Below are positions 21,433 through 34,316 of a DNA stretch of 64,000 nucleotides, piece by piece (the stretch's first letter is position 1; every line of letters begins with the position of its first letter). The DNA lies in contig CANNZV010002479.1 in NCBI GenBank assembly GCA_947561585.1, forward strand, positions 146,155-210,154, given 5' to 3'. A program made the translations under genes and the position numbers. Under the pieces are notes generated by a model, which did not search any database, was not told where the DNA came from, and saw only the letters and a list, made by a program, of their open reading frames with translations. Origin of the DNA: Caprella mutica. Its lineage: Eukaryota > Arthropoda > Malacostraca > Amphipoda > Caprellidae.

Positions 21433-23470
21433 ACCAACACTAAGAACCAATCTGGTTTTTATCTCATTTTTTGTATATTTTTTTTATCTAATTATTTGAG
21501 TAAAATTAATAGAGAAGTAGTAGTGGTTGAGGCAAGAATAAATTAATGTATTATAATAAGTCCGGCTTAGGAGTGGATATAGTAAAACACACCCTATGAA
21601 ATCTCGACAGTTTATATACTGTTGGTAGTTTATCCTTTTATTTTGAGTATAATATCTGAGGTAAGAGTTCTGCTAGTATGCAGAATCAGTATAAGATCTG
21701 ACTGCGTACTGACTAGTTAACCTGAAAGTATGTTTAAGTAGTTCATGTTTGTTGCGAGATTATAATCTGGCATTTAAAGTTCTACACGGCTAGTTGATTT
21801 ATTCAACTTAGCCTCTTGAAATTTCTTCGCTTAAAAGCACTTTATTTTCAAGATAGTATATTACTTCCCTTCTAATATACTAAGTGAAATTTAGATGTTT
21901 TCTCTGTAGCTAATATACCTCTCTTTTTAGAGTAACCTTTGAAATATCCGAAGAGGTCATTTGACTGTTAAAAATACTTCTAATTCTGAGTCTGATGCTA
22001 AATGCAATTATTCAACTAATTAAAATTTTCCTGTCCCAGGTTGCCTACAAATGAAAGCGGTTTCTTATCTATTGAATTCATTTTCCTTTAATAATTATAG
22101 ATAATCTAAAATTCATTATTTACCTTGCAAACAGATTCATGTCTGGTACCTAATCACTTGAATCCTGTGCATACCATATATTTATTAAAAATGGATACAC
22201 TACGTATAACATGTAGTTTTACATGGAAATAACCTCATGTTAATTATATGGGCTCTTGTGAGGGTTAGATCGATTAAAATGTGTAGTATACCGTTTATAA
22301 ATTTATATAAAGCACACACATGGTAACCATTTGTATGTAATGTAGAATTGTTTGCATGGAAATTACCCTATGAAATAAATGTACGAGTTTTGAATAACAG
22401 ACTTTCTATTTATTTCTCGAAATACGAAAGTTACTCAATTTTAATTCAATTATTTGTTCATTTAATTTTTTACTATTCAATAATTGAAAATCATTTAGTT
22501 ATAATTACGTTAATTTTAATAAAAGAAAAATGCTATTTTAATGGCAGTATTTCAATTTTGAAGAGTGAATGAAAATGAAATTTTGAAGAAGACTGAATGA
22601 TTTAATATTCTCAAAACGATCACACAATATACTTATAAATAACGTCTTCTTTAATAATGGAGATGTTTTCTTCGTTTATTTTAGTTCTCATTCTCAATTA
22701 TTTAATATAGTATTTAAAAAAAAATTTCATACTGCGAATAGAATTAAGGTTTATTTGTTGTAGTTGAATAAAATGAATTAAGTGAAGACGTATAGAACTT
22801 GATTGAAAAAAAATACATGATGTAATTTGAGGAAATGACTAATTAAAGAAAGGTTAAAAGTAACTAGAAACAATAAAACAATTTTAAGTAGCTAAGTTTA
22901 ATAAATTAAAGAATTTTATTAGTGTCACCGCTACAGCAAAATTTTTTCATGTTAGGAGACTGTGACACTGAAACTTACAGATTTGATGTTTAATGGAATA
23001 ATATATGTAATACCGGTAGAACATCACCTTTACTACGATAATGGTGTCTGATTAACTATAAAAAATGTGAATATCACAAGAAGATATAAACTAAAAAAAA
23101 TTTGAACATTTATTAGCAGGTGACACCGAAATAAGCAGACATGAAAAAATAATGAAAACGTACGTTAACTAAAAAAAAATTCTGTTTAAATAGACAATAA
23201 TTTTCCATAAAAAAAATTACTAAAAAGTTAAATTAGGTATTAGATATAAAATCTCAATCCTAAATTTTATGGCATACATTCATTCATTAATTATAATTAA
23301 GGCTGAAATTTAAAATATAGAACTAAGTCTCTCTAAAAAAATCACAAAGAGTTGAATCATACCAGACAGATGGAAAGACTAAATTCTAAATTCAAATCTT
23401 TAGAAAAACTAAAAAATGAAGATAATAAGCACAGTTTCAGATTTACAAACTAGACTACAAAGTAAAATAT
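21433..23470. other. Gene-free spacer downstream of hsp70
   Basis: AT-rich with no supported exon. A 74-codon ORF at 22348-22572 is hydrophobic and isoleucine-rich, as expected from translated AT-rich DNA. I looked for a lid-encoding hsp70 exon here on the minus strand and did not find one. Confidence 0.45.
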
Positions 23471-25230
23471 TCAGTTTTTTAACTCCACCGAAGCCATTTC
23501 ACTTGTCATTCTATCTATTTCTTCTTTACTCAGCCTTCCTTTGTAACTCTCAATGGTAATCTGGTTGGTACTCTTAGATTGAGGTTCTATGGCAGAAACG
23601 TGCAAGATGCCATTGGAATCTACTTCAAAGGTGACGTCCATTTCTGTCTCTCCAGCAGGAGCTAAAGTGATATTTTCTAAAACAAATTCCCCTAGTACAT
23701 TTGTGTCCTTTGAGTATTTGGATTCTCCTTCTTGAATTGTGACTGTGATACTTTTTTGAAAGTCAGATTTAGTTGCAAATCTTTCAGTTTTCTTCACAGG
23801 AATGTTACAATTTGTTGGTACAACTATAGATTGTATATTATCAAATGTAACATCAATACCTAAAGCCACTGGAATGACGTCACTAACTTTTACCAAGCTA
23901 GAATCAAAGCTCATTTCTGCAGCCATAATAGCAGCTCCACAAGCCACAGATTCATCAGGATTGAGAGATTTTTTCAATTCCTTACCATCGAAAAACTCCT
24001 GAAGAATGCTCTGTACTTTAGGAATGCGAGTTGATCCTCCAACGAGAACTACTTCATGAATATCCTCCTTTGATAATTTAGATGCTAATATAGCCTTCAC
24101 TACCGGAGCAAGAGTGTACTCAAACAGATCATCACACAAGTCTTCAAAACGACTTCTCGTTATTTCCAAATTCACATTAAGATTCATTTTAAAGCTCTCA
24201 ATCTGTATTTTCTGGCTTTTCCAAAACGCTAAATTATGTTTAGCAATTTCACACTTCTGTTGAATGGTGGCCATTTCATTGTCATCTTTAGAGATAGATC
24301 CACACCTTTATTACGTTTCACCTGTTCTACAACATACTCAATTAGCAAATTATCAAAATCTCGTCCTCCAAGATCACTATCACCACTAACAGCTCTTACA
24401 TCAAATTTATTCCCTTGTATTGTGAGAATGGAAACATCAAACGTGCCACCTCCCAAATCGTACACTAAAATATTCTTTTCATTTTTTCCTTTCCCGAATC
24501 CATGAGTAATTGCTGCTGCAGTTGGTTCATTTAATAGTTTTAACATCTCAAATCCAGCAATTTTGCCAGCATCAATAGTTGCTTGACGCTGGGAGTCGTT
24601 GAAGTAAGCAGGAACTGTGATAACAGCTTTCGTGACATTTTGGTCCAGAAAGCTACTAGCAAAATCTCTAAGATTTTTCAGTATTGAAGCAGATACTTCT
24701 TCAGGAGTAACTAACTTTGTTCCAGATTCATTAGTTACTCTGATTTTAGGATTACCCTCACTATTCACAACTTCAAAGGGCCAAGTAGACAATTTTTTGG
24801 TAACGGCAGAATCGGTAAATTTCCTACCAATCATTCTTTTAGCATCGTAAATGGTATTCTTCAGATTTGATGAACACTGCATTTTGGCAAAGTCTCCAAT
24901 TATTTGTTCATCATCACTGTAAGCCACATAAGATGGAATTATCCTTTTACCGTGTTCATTAGCGATGATCTCAACATGGCCATTTCTGTAAACTCCAATG
25001 CACGAGTTTGTTGTACCCAAATCGATACCAACAGCGTAGTCTGGTGGATTTCCACTCCTGTAAATGATAAAAAAATTTAGTGAAACTCTCTTACTACTGG
25101 ATAAGCCTTTCGAAAGTGTACTTTGACGAAGATGCAGCGTAATATGTCATCGTGGTTTTATCAAAGGATTAGGTTATGTATTTTCACAAGAATAACTATG
25201 CTATACTACTTACGAACAAATTTTCGTCAT
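23471..25230 (-). CDS. Hsp70-family chaperone with one frameshift and no C-terminal lid
   Basis: Hsp70 proteins bind and release unfolded polypeptides in an ATP-driven cycle. Exon 1 starts at an ATG at 25228-25230 (MTKICS) with a GTAAGT donor at 25213. The acceptor TTTACAG ends at 25058 and the frame joins exactly (156-bp intron). Exon 2 has VGIDLGTTNSCIGVY (residues about 15-29), DAKRMIGR, LNEPTAAAI, YDLGGGTFDVSIL (about 205), VVLVGGSTRIPKVQ (about 340), then the beta substrate-binding domain ending GRLSKEEIDRM. One base is missing at 24284-24290 (a run of three A on the coding strand where four are needed), shifting the frame near residue 263. A stop at 23471 gives about 535 residues, against about 640 in the family. 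The helical lid and EEVD tail are absent, and the interdomain linker is unusual (VKVSDVIP). It is either a divergent gene with a sequencing error or a young pseudogene. Confidence 0.9.
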
Positions 25231-25332
25231 TTTATTGCACTAAAAATTTCTTACAAATAGCTTACTAGCCATTGTTTTTTTTAAGTATTGCACACATAAA
25301 TAAATAAACCTAGAGTTTGAGAAATATTTTTT

Positions 25333-27577
25333 TTAAGGGGAATCACTTCCCGCCGGACTTTTTCCCCACTGGTCTTTAGCCCGTCAGATTTTTTATTTAA
25401 GCTCTGGAATATAATTTAATATTGTAGCGTTGTGTGCATGCACACGACGTCGTACAATTAGGTCCAGTTCGACCTGATATGGTATCAGGATTTTGCAAGT
25501 AAAATTGGGCACCACCTACTGTTTAGTAGGAAAAATAAACTATTTGAATGAAAGAATTACGCTAAGTTTAATTGGATAATTGACAGAAAAATACAAATAC
25601 TTCAGCTGATCACCAAAACAATATTTACAAACCTAAACTACCTATTTAGCCCTAGAATAAACACTTAAATTTAAATTGTTCAGGAGTAAGTTTGTGGTAA
25701 CTTAGGCTGGAAGGGGGGGGGGCCTTGTGTTAGGATATGAATCAAGTCTCCAGGCCCCAAGTATGAGAGCTCCTGCGGACCAGGACAAAAGAGAACAGAA
25801 AATTTAACTTCTATAAGCTTAATTAAATAAAGTATATATACGTAGTTAGCGACTATGGGAAAGAGAATCGAAGCAGGTGCTAATCAGAAAGAGCAGAGGT
25901 CATTTTAATCTGACAGCGATAGTCATCGTGCATGTCCTCAGAACCTTGTACTTGCAAATGATTGTATGCCCGAATGTCACTATGGACCGGTGCACCATAA
26001 GCGTTCCTTGGTCCGAGTCGTTAAGATTTAAACCAGCTCAATCCAATACAGCACCCACAGGTTCAACTAAACCCATTCACAACATAATACAAATAATAAA
26101 TAGTTTAAATTATATATCTGAAATATAGAAATCTAGTATGCATAGAAAGATTTATAAGAGTAAATAAGGAACTCACCACTAGGGAGCACAAAACTAGATT
26201 CAGTTTTCAGACTGACCCAAATCAAAGTTCCATCAACACTGATAAAAAGTTATTACGAAAGTGTGAGAAATTTACCTGGAAATATGCATAAACTTTACAG
26301 AATTTGAAACAATCGACAGGAAAGTAGCATAAATAGAAAAAGATGAGAAATTTAATATTTAAAGTTGCGTGCCTATAAGCAATATTTAATCGCGTTATCC
26401 GCTTCAATTTTGACAAGTGAACTTAATGTTTATTTACTTATAATAACAGTTACCAAACTAACAAGATTTAAACTTAAACATTTAGAATTGAAAAAGTATA
26501 TTTAAAAGAACGACAAGATAAAGAAAGTTACCAATTAAGATAGAATAGACACCAAAAGACACTTCACTTCCTAACTTGACACAGGTTTATAACACAATGA
26601 AGGTCTGCTAGAAATTGAAGCTAGAATTTGGTTCACTTTAGGAAACTAGGCATCTTTTTCTTCTTATTCATGAAAAATATAGTAACTTGGATAAGTAAAG
26701 AGTTGAAAATTTCAACTCTTCAATATTGCAAATTTTTATTTAATTTTCGAAAAAAATTGTTTAGAATAAAAATATCCGTTGCCATGAAATTGTCTGAAGA
26801 TGTCAGTAATCGCAAATAACAGACCTCTATTGAATTTTTTGTCCTTGTTTCAAATGATATTGTTGCGTTATAATAGGTCACTACCAACTACTTCAACCGA
26901 ACCCGTTATATATTTATTACATAGATATTTGTTTTCATTGTAAATTGTTAGAGAAAATGTACGATATTATATTAAATCCTCTTCTAATCTGACTACTAGA
27001 AAAGTCTTGATTTAAAGATACATATCTACACTATAATTTATGTATGTATTAAACCATTGTAAATTCTTTAAGGTACAAATATTATATATGCATAATAGAA
27101 AAAAGGACACTATAAAAAGAGGCCAATATTAAGTATCTAAAGTAGGTTTATTAATTTTGTAGTATGAAATTTTGTCAAATTAATAAAATACAATTAATTT
27201 TATTAGTATAATTTTGAAAAGGAAGTAAAGAAAATAAAAATTTACTATATGTAAAATTATAGAGCTGAAATAACTGAATTAATCGTAGCTGCTTAGAATA
27301 AGTTGCATCATTTGGCAATCCCTTATTATTGCCATTATATTTTGAACTTTGTTGCATATCTTAATTACATCCAAATTTACGAAGCACAGTCTTAAAATCA
27401 AAACGACCGATACGGAAATCAAACTTAAAAATAAGAGTGTATTACTTAGTAAGTCTGTTAATTAAATATGTCATCTAATGAAAAATTATTGGTCTTATCA
27501 AAATTATACCTAAATAGCCCGAAACATTAATATTTCCCTCAGCGGGGAAATGTCCGGCGGGGAAAAGTCGGGGGATA
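25333..27577. mobile_element. Inverted phrase-repeat pair FB-5 beside hsp70
   Basis: The left end (25333-25390) has phrases GGACTTTTTCCCC and GGTCTTTAGCCCG. The right end (27535-27577), read inward, has GACTTTTCCCCGCC and GGACATTTCCCCGC. They are inverted with respect to each other and match the phrase style of FB-1 to FB-4. No 9-bp target duplication could be confirmed. The interior is AT-rich and non-coding; it includes the 14-bp palindrome GTGTGCATGCACAC at 25431-25444 and a G-run near 25711-25722. Confidence 0.5.
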
Positions 27578-27784
27578 TGTAAATATGGATAAGTTAGTCT
27601 TTTTTCAATTAGATAGGTTACATTTCTTAAATAATCTATTCAATCATGATATATTAGTCCTATTAATTTAGTAGAGTGATCTTGTAACTATTTAGAGCTT
27701 ATTAATGATTTTTATTTAATTAATTATCTTTAATTATTTAATTATTTCTATAAAAACATGGTATGTACTGAATGTTTTTTTTTA

Positions 27785-28615
27785 TTAACATGGCTACTAA
27801 ATATTTTTAGTAGACTGCAAAATTTTATTGACAAACTATCAGAATGGCTAAATTCTAACAAATTAACCCCCAATGTTTTCAAAACTAAAGCGATGATTTT
27901 TAATGCTAGATCTGTTAATGTATTCCCTAACACCTATTTTAATAATGTTCAACTAGAATATGTAAATAATTTTAAATACCTAGGCTTTATAATCGACAGT
28001 AAACTATCTTTTAAACCGCATATTGACACAATAACTAGGAAACTCAGCCAAGTAAAAGGTGCCATTTATTCAACCAAACCCTATTTTAGTAGAAAGTCAC
28101 TAATTTTAATCTACTATTCATTAGCTTATTCTATTTTTACACAGTCTATCATTTTTTATGGCAAAACCTTTTACGTCCATTTAAGTCCCATCAGAATTTT
28201 ATTAAATGATATTTTAAGAATTATTTTAAATGTAAAAAGAGATGAAAATATACTCCTTTAATGCTAACAAACACAATGTATTTTAAACTTAGGATTCTTA
28301 AATTTGATGATGTGTGATTATTTTTTATTATCGTTTTTAAGGAAAGCACTTTTTTATGAACCAGATATTTTAGAACAATATTTTATTAATTTTATCCCTT
28401 CCCATAACCATCACACAAGGTGCACAAATTTGAACCTTCCTCCTATTAGATTAGAAAGTCAAAGAAATTTTACTATTTTTAGATCAATAGAAGTTTTTAA
28501 TAAATTACCAGAATTTTTAAGACAACCAATGTCGAACTAGGTTTTTAAAAAGAAATATAAAGATTACTGTTTTAACCAATATAGAGAAATTTTAATACCA
28601 GTAACTTAGGTTGGA
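27785..28615 (+). pseudogene. Non-LTR retrotransposon reverse transcriptase, C-terminal fragment
   Basis: The first frame (to 28261) reads LSEWLNSNKLTPNVFKTKAM, then NNFKYLGFIIDSKLSFKPHI and SLILIYYSLAYSIF. These fit the thumb and post-catalytic region of Jockey/CR1-like reverse transcriptases (usual form LNxWLxxNKLxLNxxKT...FLGxxID). After a stop and frame change near 28261-28310, the C-terminal region continues (HHTRCTNLNLPPIRL, then FNKLPEFLRQ) to about 28615. The catalytic YADD part is missing, so the copy is 5'-truncated, as is usual for target-primed insertion. It copied its own RNA into DNA when active; this copy is dead. Confidence 0.85.
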
Positions 28616-28839
28616 TTTTAATATTTCTTATGTACCTACTGTTTATATTTTATAGATTCTACAAGCTTTTAGACTTTTTAGAATCAACTGTGTATACATT
28701 TTAGTTACAATTATTTTTAATGTCTCAGAAGTTTTTATATAAAAGTTTTTTTTTAATTATGTAATATGTATATAACAGTTTTTCAATAAACAAAATAATC
28801 CACCTAGAATGGCTCGGTATAATTTTCTCACTTCAGACC

Positions 28840-31130
28840 AGATTATAATAATCACAATGATAGGAAGGAGAAAGGAAAGGACTGATAAAAAGGAAATAAA
28901 AAGTGAGGAAAAAATAGAAGTTCTGGTTAATTGACTTCCTTTGTTATTTACTTTGACTATAAAAGGTCCATAAAAAGTCACTTACAAACACATAATTAAA
29001 CAGGTTTAACATTGCCATTAAAGTGCAGTAAGCCTCAGTACGAACTATTTCTCTCTTGTTGATAAATCGATTGAGAGACATTAATGATAGAATATAATGA
29101 TGTCAATATATATTTTAAAAAATTCGATTCAAAAATTATTTTAATTAATTCGCAACTGCAGCGCCATCTTAAGATGAACATCTTATGATCCTTGGTATCA
29201 CAAATGATAGCGCGCAAGTGCACGAATCCCTAACTTTTCACTGTTTGTTTGTATGTTTTTATTCACGTTCTAGCTTACCTTATATTAAATTTAAGCTTAT
29301 ATCATATTCTATAGGTAATCTTAATAATTTCCGTGTAGTATATTGGCTCGAGTGCAGTAATTGTTTGAAACTCTTTTGAAAGACAGCTGTTTATGTAAAC
29401 AAACAAATCGCGTCGCCATTACTGCCGGGGCGGTTAACATGTCAGCTATATGGCAATGATGCATATAATTATTTACATTTTTCTGACTGTTCGCTGTATT
29501 TCAGAAGAAAGAATATCTCATGAATACTAACTACATTGATAAAAGTACCAATGTTTTATAGGTAGATTTACTTCCCCTATGAAAGTTATAAGCAGTGTGA
29601 GATATATAGAAGATATATGTACATATACTGTATAAGTAATATAGGCAGGGACGCAGTGTACCATCGAATAAAAAGGTTTGAAAACTAACTATGCCTATAA
29701 TTAATAAAAGTTATCGTTATATATATAACTCGTTAGTATTATTATCTACAGTGTTTAATATTTATCTACTTTTAGAACAAACTTACTTTCAACTAATTCA
29801 TTATAGAAATTATAATACGTAGCAAGTTATGTCACACATATATGTACCATCCTTCATCATGCAACGTATCGTATGATAAATAATGCAAATACTGAAATAA
29901 ATTAACACAAATACTAACATAAATCAGAGTCACTGTGATGGTGTTAAGCTAGGTACTATAAGTAAATACTAAATATCCATTATTAAAATTATGAATCGTG
30001 TAAAACGATCAACGTATAATAAAGAAGGTACTTTTTTCTGTGTTAGAAGATACATAATGAAAATATAGTTAGGCAATATATAGACATAGTTAGCAATATT
30101 CAAAAACCTTTATTTATAAATAACTAAACAGAAATGACTTACATTTTCAATTTATTCCTCCAATTCTTGTATCGTCTCACTAACTCCTTCTAGATCTAAT
30201 TACTGCTCAAGGAAGTCAGTAACTGCTGTATGGACAAGAATCACCAGAGAACTGAATGCTGTTCGTAACATTACCCACTGATACACAGACAGTTTTATAT
30301 TTAGTTAGACATGTAACGTACGATGCCAACATGATGCAACATATAAAATGTTCCTTTAGAATTTAGAGTCAGGTTATTAGGTTCAATTTGGTAAATTGGT
30401 TTAATAAATAAGGATATCAGTTTGTTGTGAGTATTTTGATATTTCAACAATCACAATTCTGTCTTATTGTTGATTTTCTCTGACTATAGAATGTCTGATA
30501 GTCGTTCTGAACATGTATACGGATAGACTCTTAATAGAAACTGTTGCTGATGTTGTGCACTGAACGTATTGGTTCGTATGTACGTTATTAGAGCAGTAAA
30601 TTGTAGACGATTTGTTGATTAATGAAATAATGTGCGAATGATTTATTATTGTTAATCATAATACATTGATTTTAGATTTTAATATATACACATTAATGTA
30701 AGGCATAATTTAACTAAAATTCTTTAAATTCTCAATTTAATTAATATCTGCTTAATATAGGTTCATCATTTCATTCAGAAGAATTTGGGCAAATATGTTA
30801 TAAAAAATCACATAATATCTTCTTCAGATTATCATTGACAGCTTCAAGTTTTCTTTTCACAAATTGTCTCAGAAAACGATGTTAGCTATAACTGCTTTAA
30901 ATCTAGTCAACTATTGTGGTGTCGGAGTAGATTTTATGTCGCTTTCTCTAAATTATTTTTCGACGAACATATTGAAAAATATTTGATATTTTATGTTTCT
31001 GTATTTTTAAGATGAGTTTTTGAAGTTCTTTGCCAGAGTATGAGATTAGATTTTACATCAAATAGCTTAATTAGGTCTATCATTTATCACTGTTAGTCTG
31101 TTACAGAACTCATGATAAAGTAACGAGTAC
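28840..31130. repeat. Dispersed duplication, copy 2 (partner at 2390-4640)
   Basis: It is colinear with 2390-4640 in the same orientation, with about 70-90% identity by eye in the matching blocks and large diverged gaps between. The best block is 30130-30245. A GC-richer stretch at 29150-29450 that includes a CG-bearing word cluster (ATCGCGTCGCCATTACTGCC) is not matched in copy 1. No coding frame is conserved between copies. Confidence 0.6.
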
Positions 31131-31139
31131 TATAGAGTA

Positions 31140-31703
31140 CAGGTACGCGTAGCTTTTATTACACCCCGCTTTTATTAAAGAAACAGGAATTGCGAGAATT
31201 GATTCGATGTTATTATTCTTCATAGATATAAAAACGAAGACTATTTTTTTTGTGATATTTTCACGGTAACTGCTATATTAATATTATTAATCAGATTAGA
31301 AGCAATCAGCTCAGAAATTAGTCTTTAAAGCAGAAGAAGTTTTAGCAATGACTACATCAAGCTAATCACTAATCTATTCTGATTCAGAGTTAATCTTATA
31401 TGGTTGAATTTTAAAACTTTTAACTTTTAAAATTTGTCTCCACTTAAAGTTTTAAAGTTCATCCATAAGATTTACTCAGAATAGATTAGTAATTAGCTTG
31501 ATAATAAGTCATTGTTAAAATTACTTCTGTTTCTATAGAAGCAATTATTTAGCTCAAAAATGAGTAATTCCCTAATCTAATTATTAATATTGATATTATA
31601 GTTACCGTAAAATAATTGCCTCAGAAATTTGTTTCTATTTTTTATGGAGTCATTTAGTAATAAGTCTGAGTCGTGATTTGGTAATAAAAGCGGGGCCTGA
31701 CTG
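31140..31703. mobile_element. Pogo-like palindromic MITE A
   Basis: The ends are CAGGTACGCGTAGCTTTTAT and, inverted, CAGTCAGGCCCCGCTTTTAT, flanked by TA at 31138-31139 and 31704-31705. The interior (about 31290-31400 against 31450-31600) is an imperfect long palindrome around the word ATTAGCTTGAT. TA duplication and CAG tips fit Tc1/pogo-type mobilisation. Non-coding. Confidence 0.7.
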
Positions 31704-32250
31704 TATTGGTATATAAGTTTCCTCTCTCTTCACATCATCGACTACTGAGTCCATTGTATCATGTCTGATATAGAATCCATCTGATATCTTAAAGAAATTA
31801 CACAATATATGATAAAATATTTATGGTTACTGCTAACTTATTAACAATGAGTAATTGGAGGTGTCCCATTTTCGCTAGGTAACAAACTATATTGTCAGTT
31901 GCATTATCTGAATAAAAAGATTTAGAATTTCTTTGATAATATCAGTATTAAAAAAAAACCTAGTTAATTCGTGAGTATATTCGATTGATATAGTCATCTT
32001 TCGCTCCACTTAATTGGAACATTCCTTCTTGTTCAATATTTTTTTATTTATTTCAAGAATGACGAGGAATTTCTTGCAATGGGTTAGTGAAATTTGGCTC
32101 TTTCTTGCAGTTCTTCCTGTTACGCACCCCAAGATTTCCCTCCTGTTGTTCACCCACTCCAAAGCACACAAAAGTGCGTAATCTACGGGAGATCTGATAG
32201 TTATTTTTATATCTAAAATATGTTTAAACCAGTAAAACATAACATTAAAA

Positions 32251-32317
32251 CGCGGCGAGTTGTCCTACCGGAGAGTTGTACACGGCGAATTATCTGATGG
32301 AGAGTTGTCCTAGAACC
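32251..32317. repeat. Solo foldback-type end FB-3
   Basis: Read on the minus strand it starts GGTTCTAGG, identical to the left tips of FB-2 and FB-4. Phrases GGACAACTCTCC, GATAATTCGCCG, TACAACTCTCC and GGACAACTCGCCG follow. No inverted partner was found in the window, so the other end has been lost or is too diverged. Confidence 0.55.
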
Positions 32318-33411
32318 CAACTTCAACGATACAAAACGGCAATTAATTAACATTGATGCATTTATATTTTGTAATTATTTAGTATATTAGAGCTAATACA
32401 TATACTTACTGAAAAATAATGTAAACAATCCATGGGATGTTTAATCAACTTTACTAATGAAAGTCTATCTTTTCTTTTAAACTACAATGATTTTTGAATA
32501 TATATTTCAAAGTGTTAACTAATTAATGTTCAATCATCATATTATGTAAAAAATTCGTAAGAAAATAATGGTGAACAACGTATTTTCTTTTGTAAGTACT
32601 GTGGTGTTGACCTAACGGTCACATGTAGACGATATAGTTCAGTAGCTGAAATATCTTACATATGGTGATTATTAGAGCCCGGACTTTTAGGACCTATAAA
32701 AAGGCATTAAGGACTTTAAAAAAGGCATTTTAGGACCTCGAAAAAAGCCGTTAAGGACCTTAAAAAAGACATTTATGGACTTAAAAGAGGCATTTTAGGA
32801 CCTATGAAGACATTTTAGGACCTAAAAAAGACATTTTAGTACTTATACATACAATTTTAGGATTAATAAATAGATATTTACAATGAATAAATTAGCATTT
32901 TGGAACATAAAATCAACAGTTTTTATTCCGTTTAACTAAAAAAATGGTGAAAACAAATAAACTGTTCATTCCTTAGAAATTCAATGAATCTAGTTTATAT
33001 TATATTTATTCAAATTTAACCTAAAGTATTATAAAAAAAGGTTAGGTAAATTGAAATTCATTAAATGAAACTAATTCCAATATCATATTCTAAATTTGTA
33101 TTTACAGCAAACCCTCGTAATAGACAAACCATGTATATATAAGATAATTAGACCAATAATTAAGATACTTTGAAACTGTTGTACAGGAAAAACCACTTAC
33201 AAGACAAAACACATTTTTTGTCACCTGACAGTTTTTCTATTGTTTATATACTAGGTTCTACATATATCTCTCTTTGAATAGTTTATTATATTGATTATTC
33301 GCTAATTTATCTTTTTATTCATGGCAGAGTTTGTGCTAAAAAAATTGATGTGCAGAATTACAGAAACTAGATACAGTGGTGACTATTCTAATTCTTGAAG
33401 TGATAGAAGTA

Positions 33412-34301
33412 CAGTGAAACTCCTGAGTTATGAATTTTTTTTATGAAGCACCCGAGTAATGAAGGACCTGAATTATGAAATGATCCTGAGTTATGAAATA
33501 TTTTATTTTTTTAAATCATAGAAAACGATATTTCTTGAGGTATAACTATACCTTTTCCTAGTCAAGTGAATAATGAATTGGCAGAATTTAAAATCATATT
33601 GCAGAAGTGAAAAAGTAAAATTCAAGTATGACAAGCAATTACAATATAGAAGTTTTTTTCATGAAAATTAAAACTTCAATGCAATAGTGGGTTTTGCAAT
33701 CTTCTCCACCAGACTCTACCATATAATAAGATAATACTCTATTATAGAACAATACTCTATTATAGAATAATACACTCTATTATAGAATAATACTCTATTA
33801 TAGGATGAGACCCAATAATTATCAAAGGTAAGGATGATATCCAATAATAGGATACCACCTATAATTGTGTATTATTATGATAATATCCTATAATGAAGTT
33901 TTATATATGAAAATATAAATCAGGAAGGCAAAGATTTACTATAAAGTTTAGGTTATCAATAAATCGGATATATTGAGTATAAACTGTGTTTTCATTATTG
34001 TTTGAGATTTAAATGATGTGTATTTTTTGTTAATGATTTAAATTTAGGCATAAATTAGCCATGATATATATCAGTTTTTTGTATAATAATGGGTAGCTAT
34101 ATTGATTTACAACATTTACTTAATATTTGTTTAATTACCTAAATTTTGTATGAAATTTAGTGATCACATCCATATAAGAATAATATTTGTCATAGTTATC
34201 ACTCTATGACAAAAATTCTATATGATTTTAATCACAGAAAACTCTCACTGCACACGAATTATGAAGTGGCCCTGAGTTATGAAGTAATCATTACTTCACT
34301 G
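33412..34301. mobile_element. Pogo-like MITE B
   Basis: The tips are CAGTGAAACTCCTGAGTTAT and, inverted, CAGTGAAGTAATG, with TA at 33410-33411 and 34302-34303. Subterminal words CTGAGTTATGAA recur near both ends. The interior has a tandem run of ATACTCTATTATAGAA (33730-33810). It is non-coding and ends 15 bp before FB-4 begins. Confidence 0.65.
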
Positions 34302-34316
34302 TAGTAATTTTTTTAT

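Noticed and set aside
25069..25150. Alternative hsp70 first exon starting at the ATG at 25150 with a 40-nt intron
   Set aside because: It would also keep frame, but it needs a very short intron and a weaker donor (GTAGTA). The exon at 25230 with a GTAAGT donor and a 156-bp intron is better.
25324..27586. 9-bp duplication for FB-5
   Set aside because: Only a partial AAATAT match is present in the flanks; not enough to claim.
33106..33380. Additional pogo-like element starting CAGCAAACCCTCG
   Set aside because: The left tip is suggestive, but no matching inverted right tip with TA was found.
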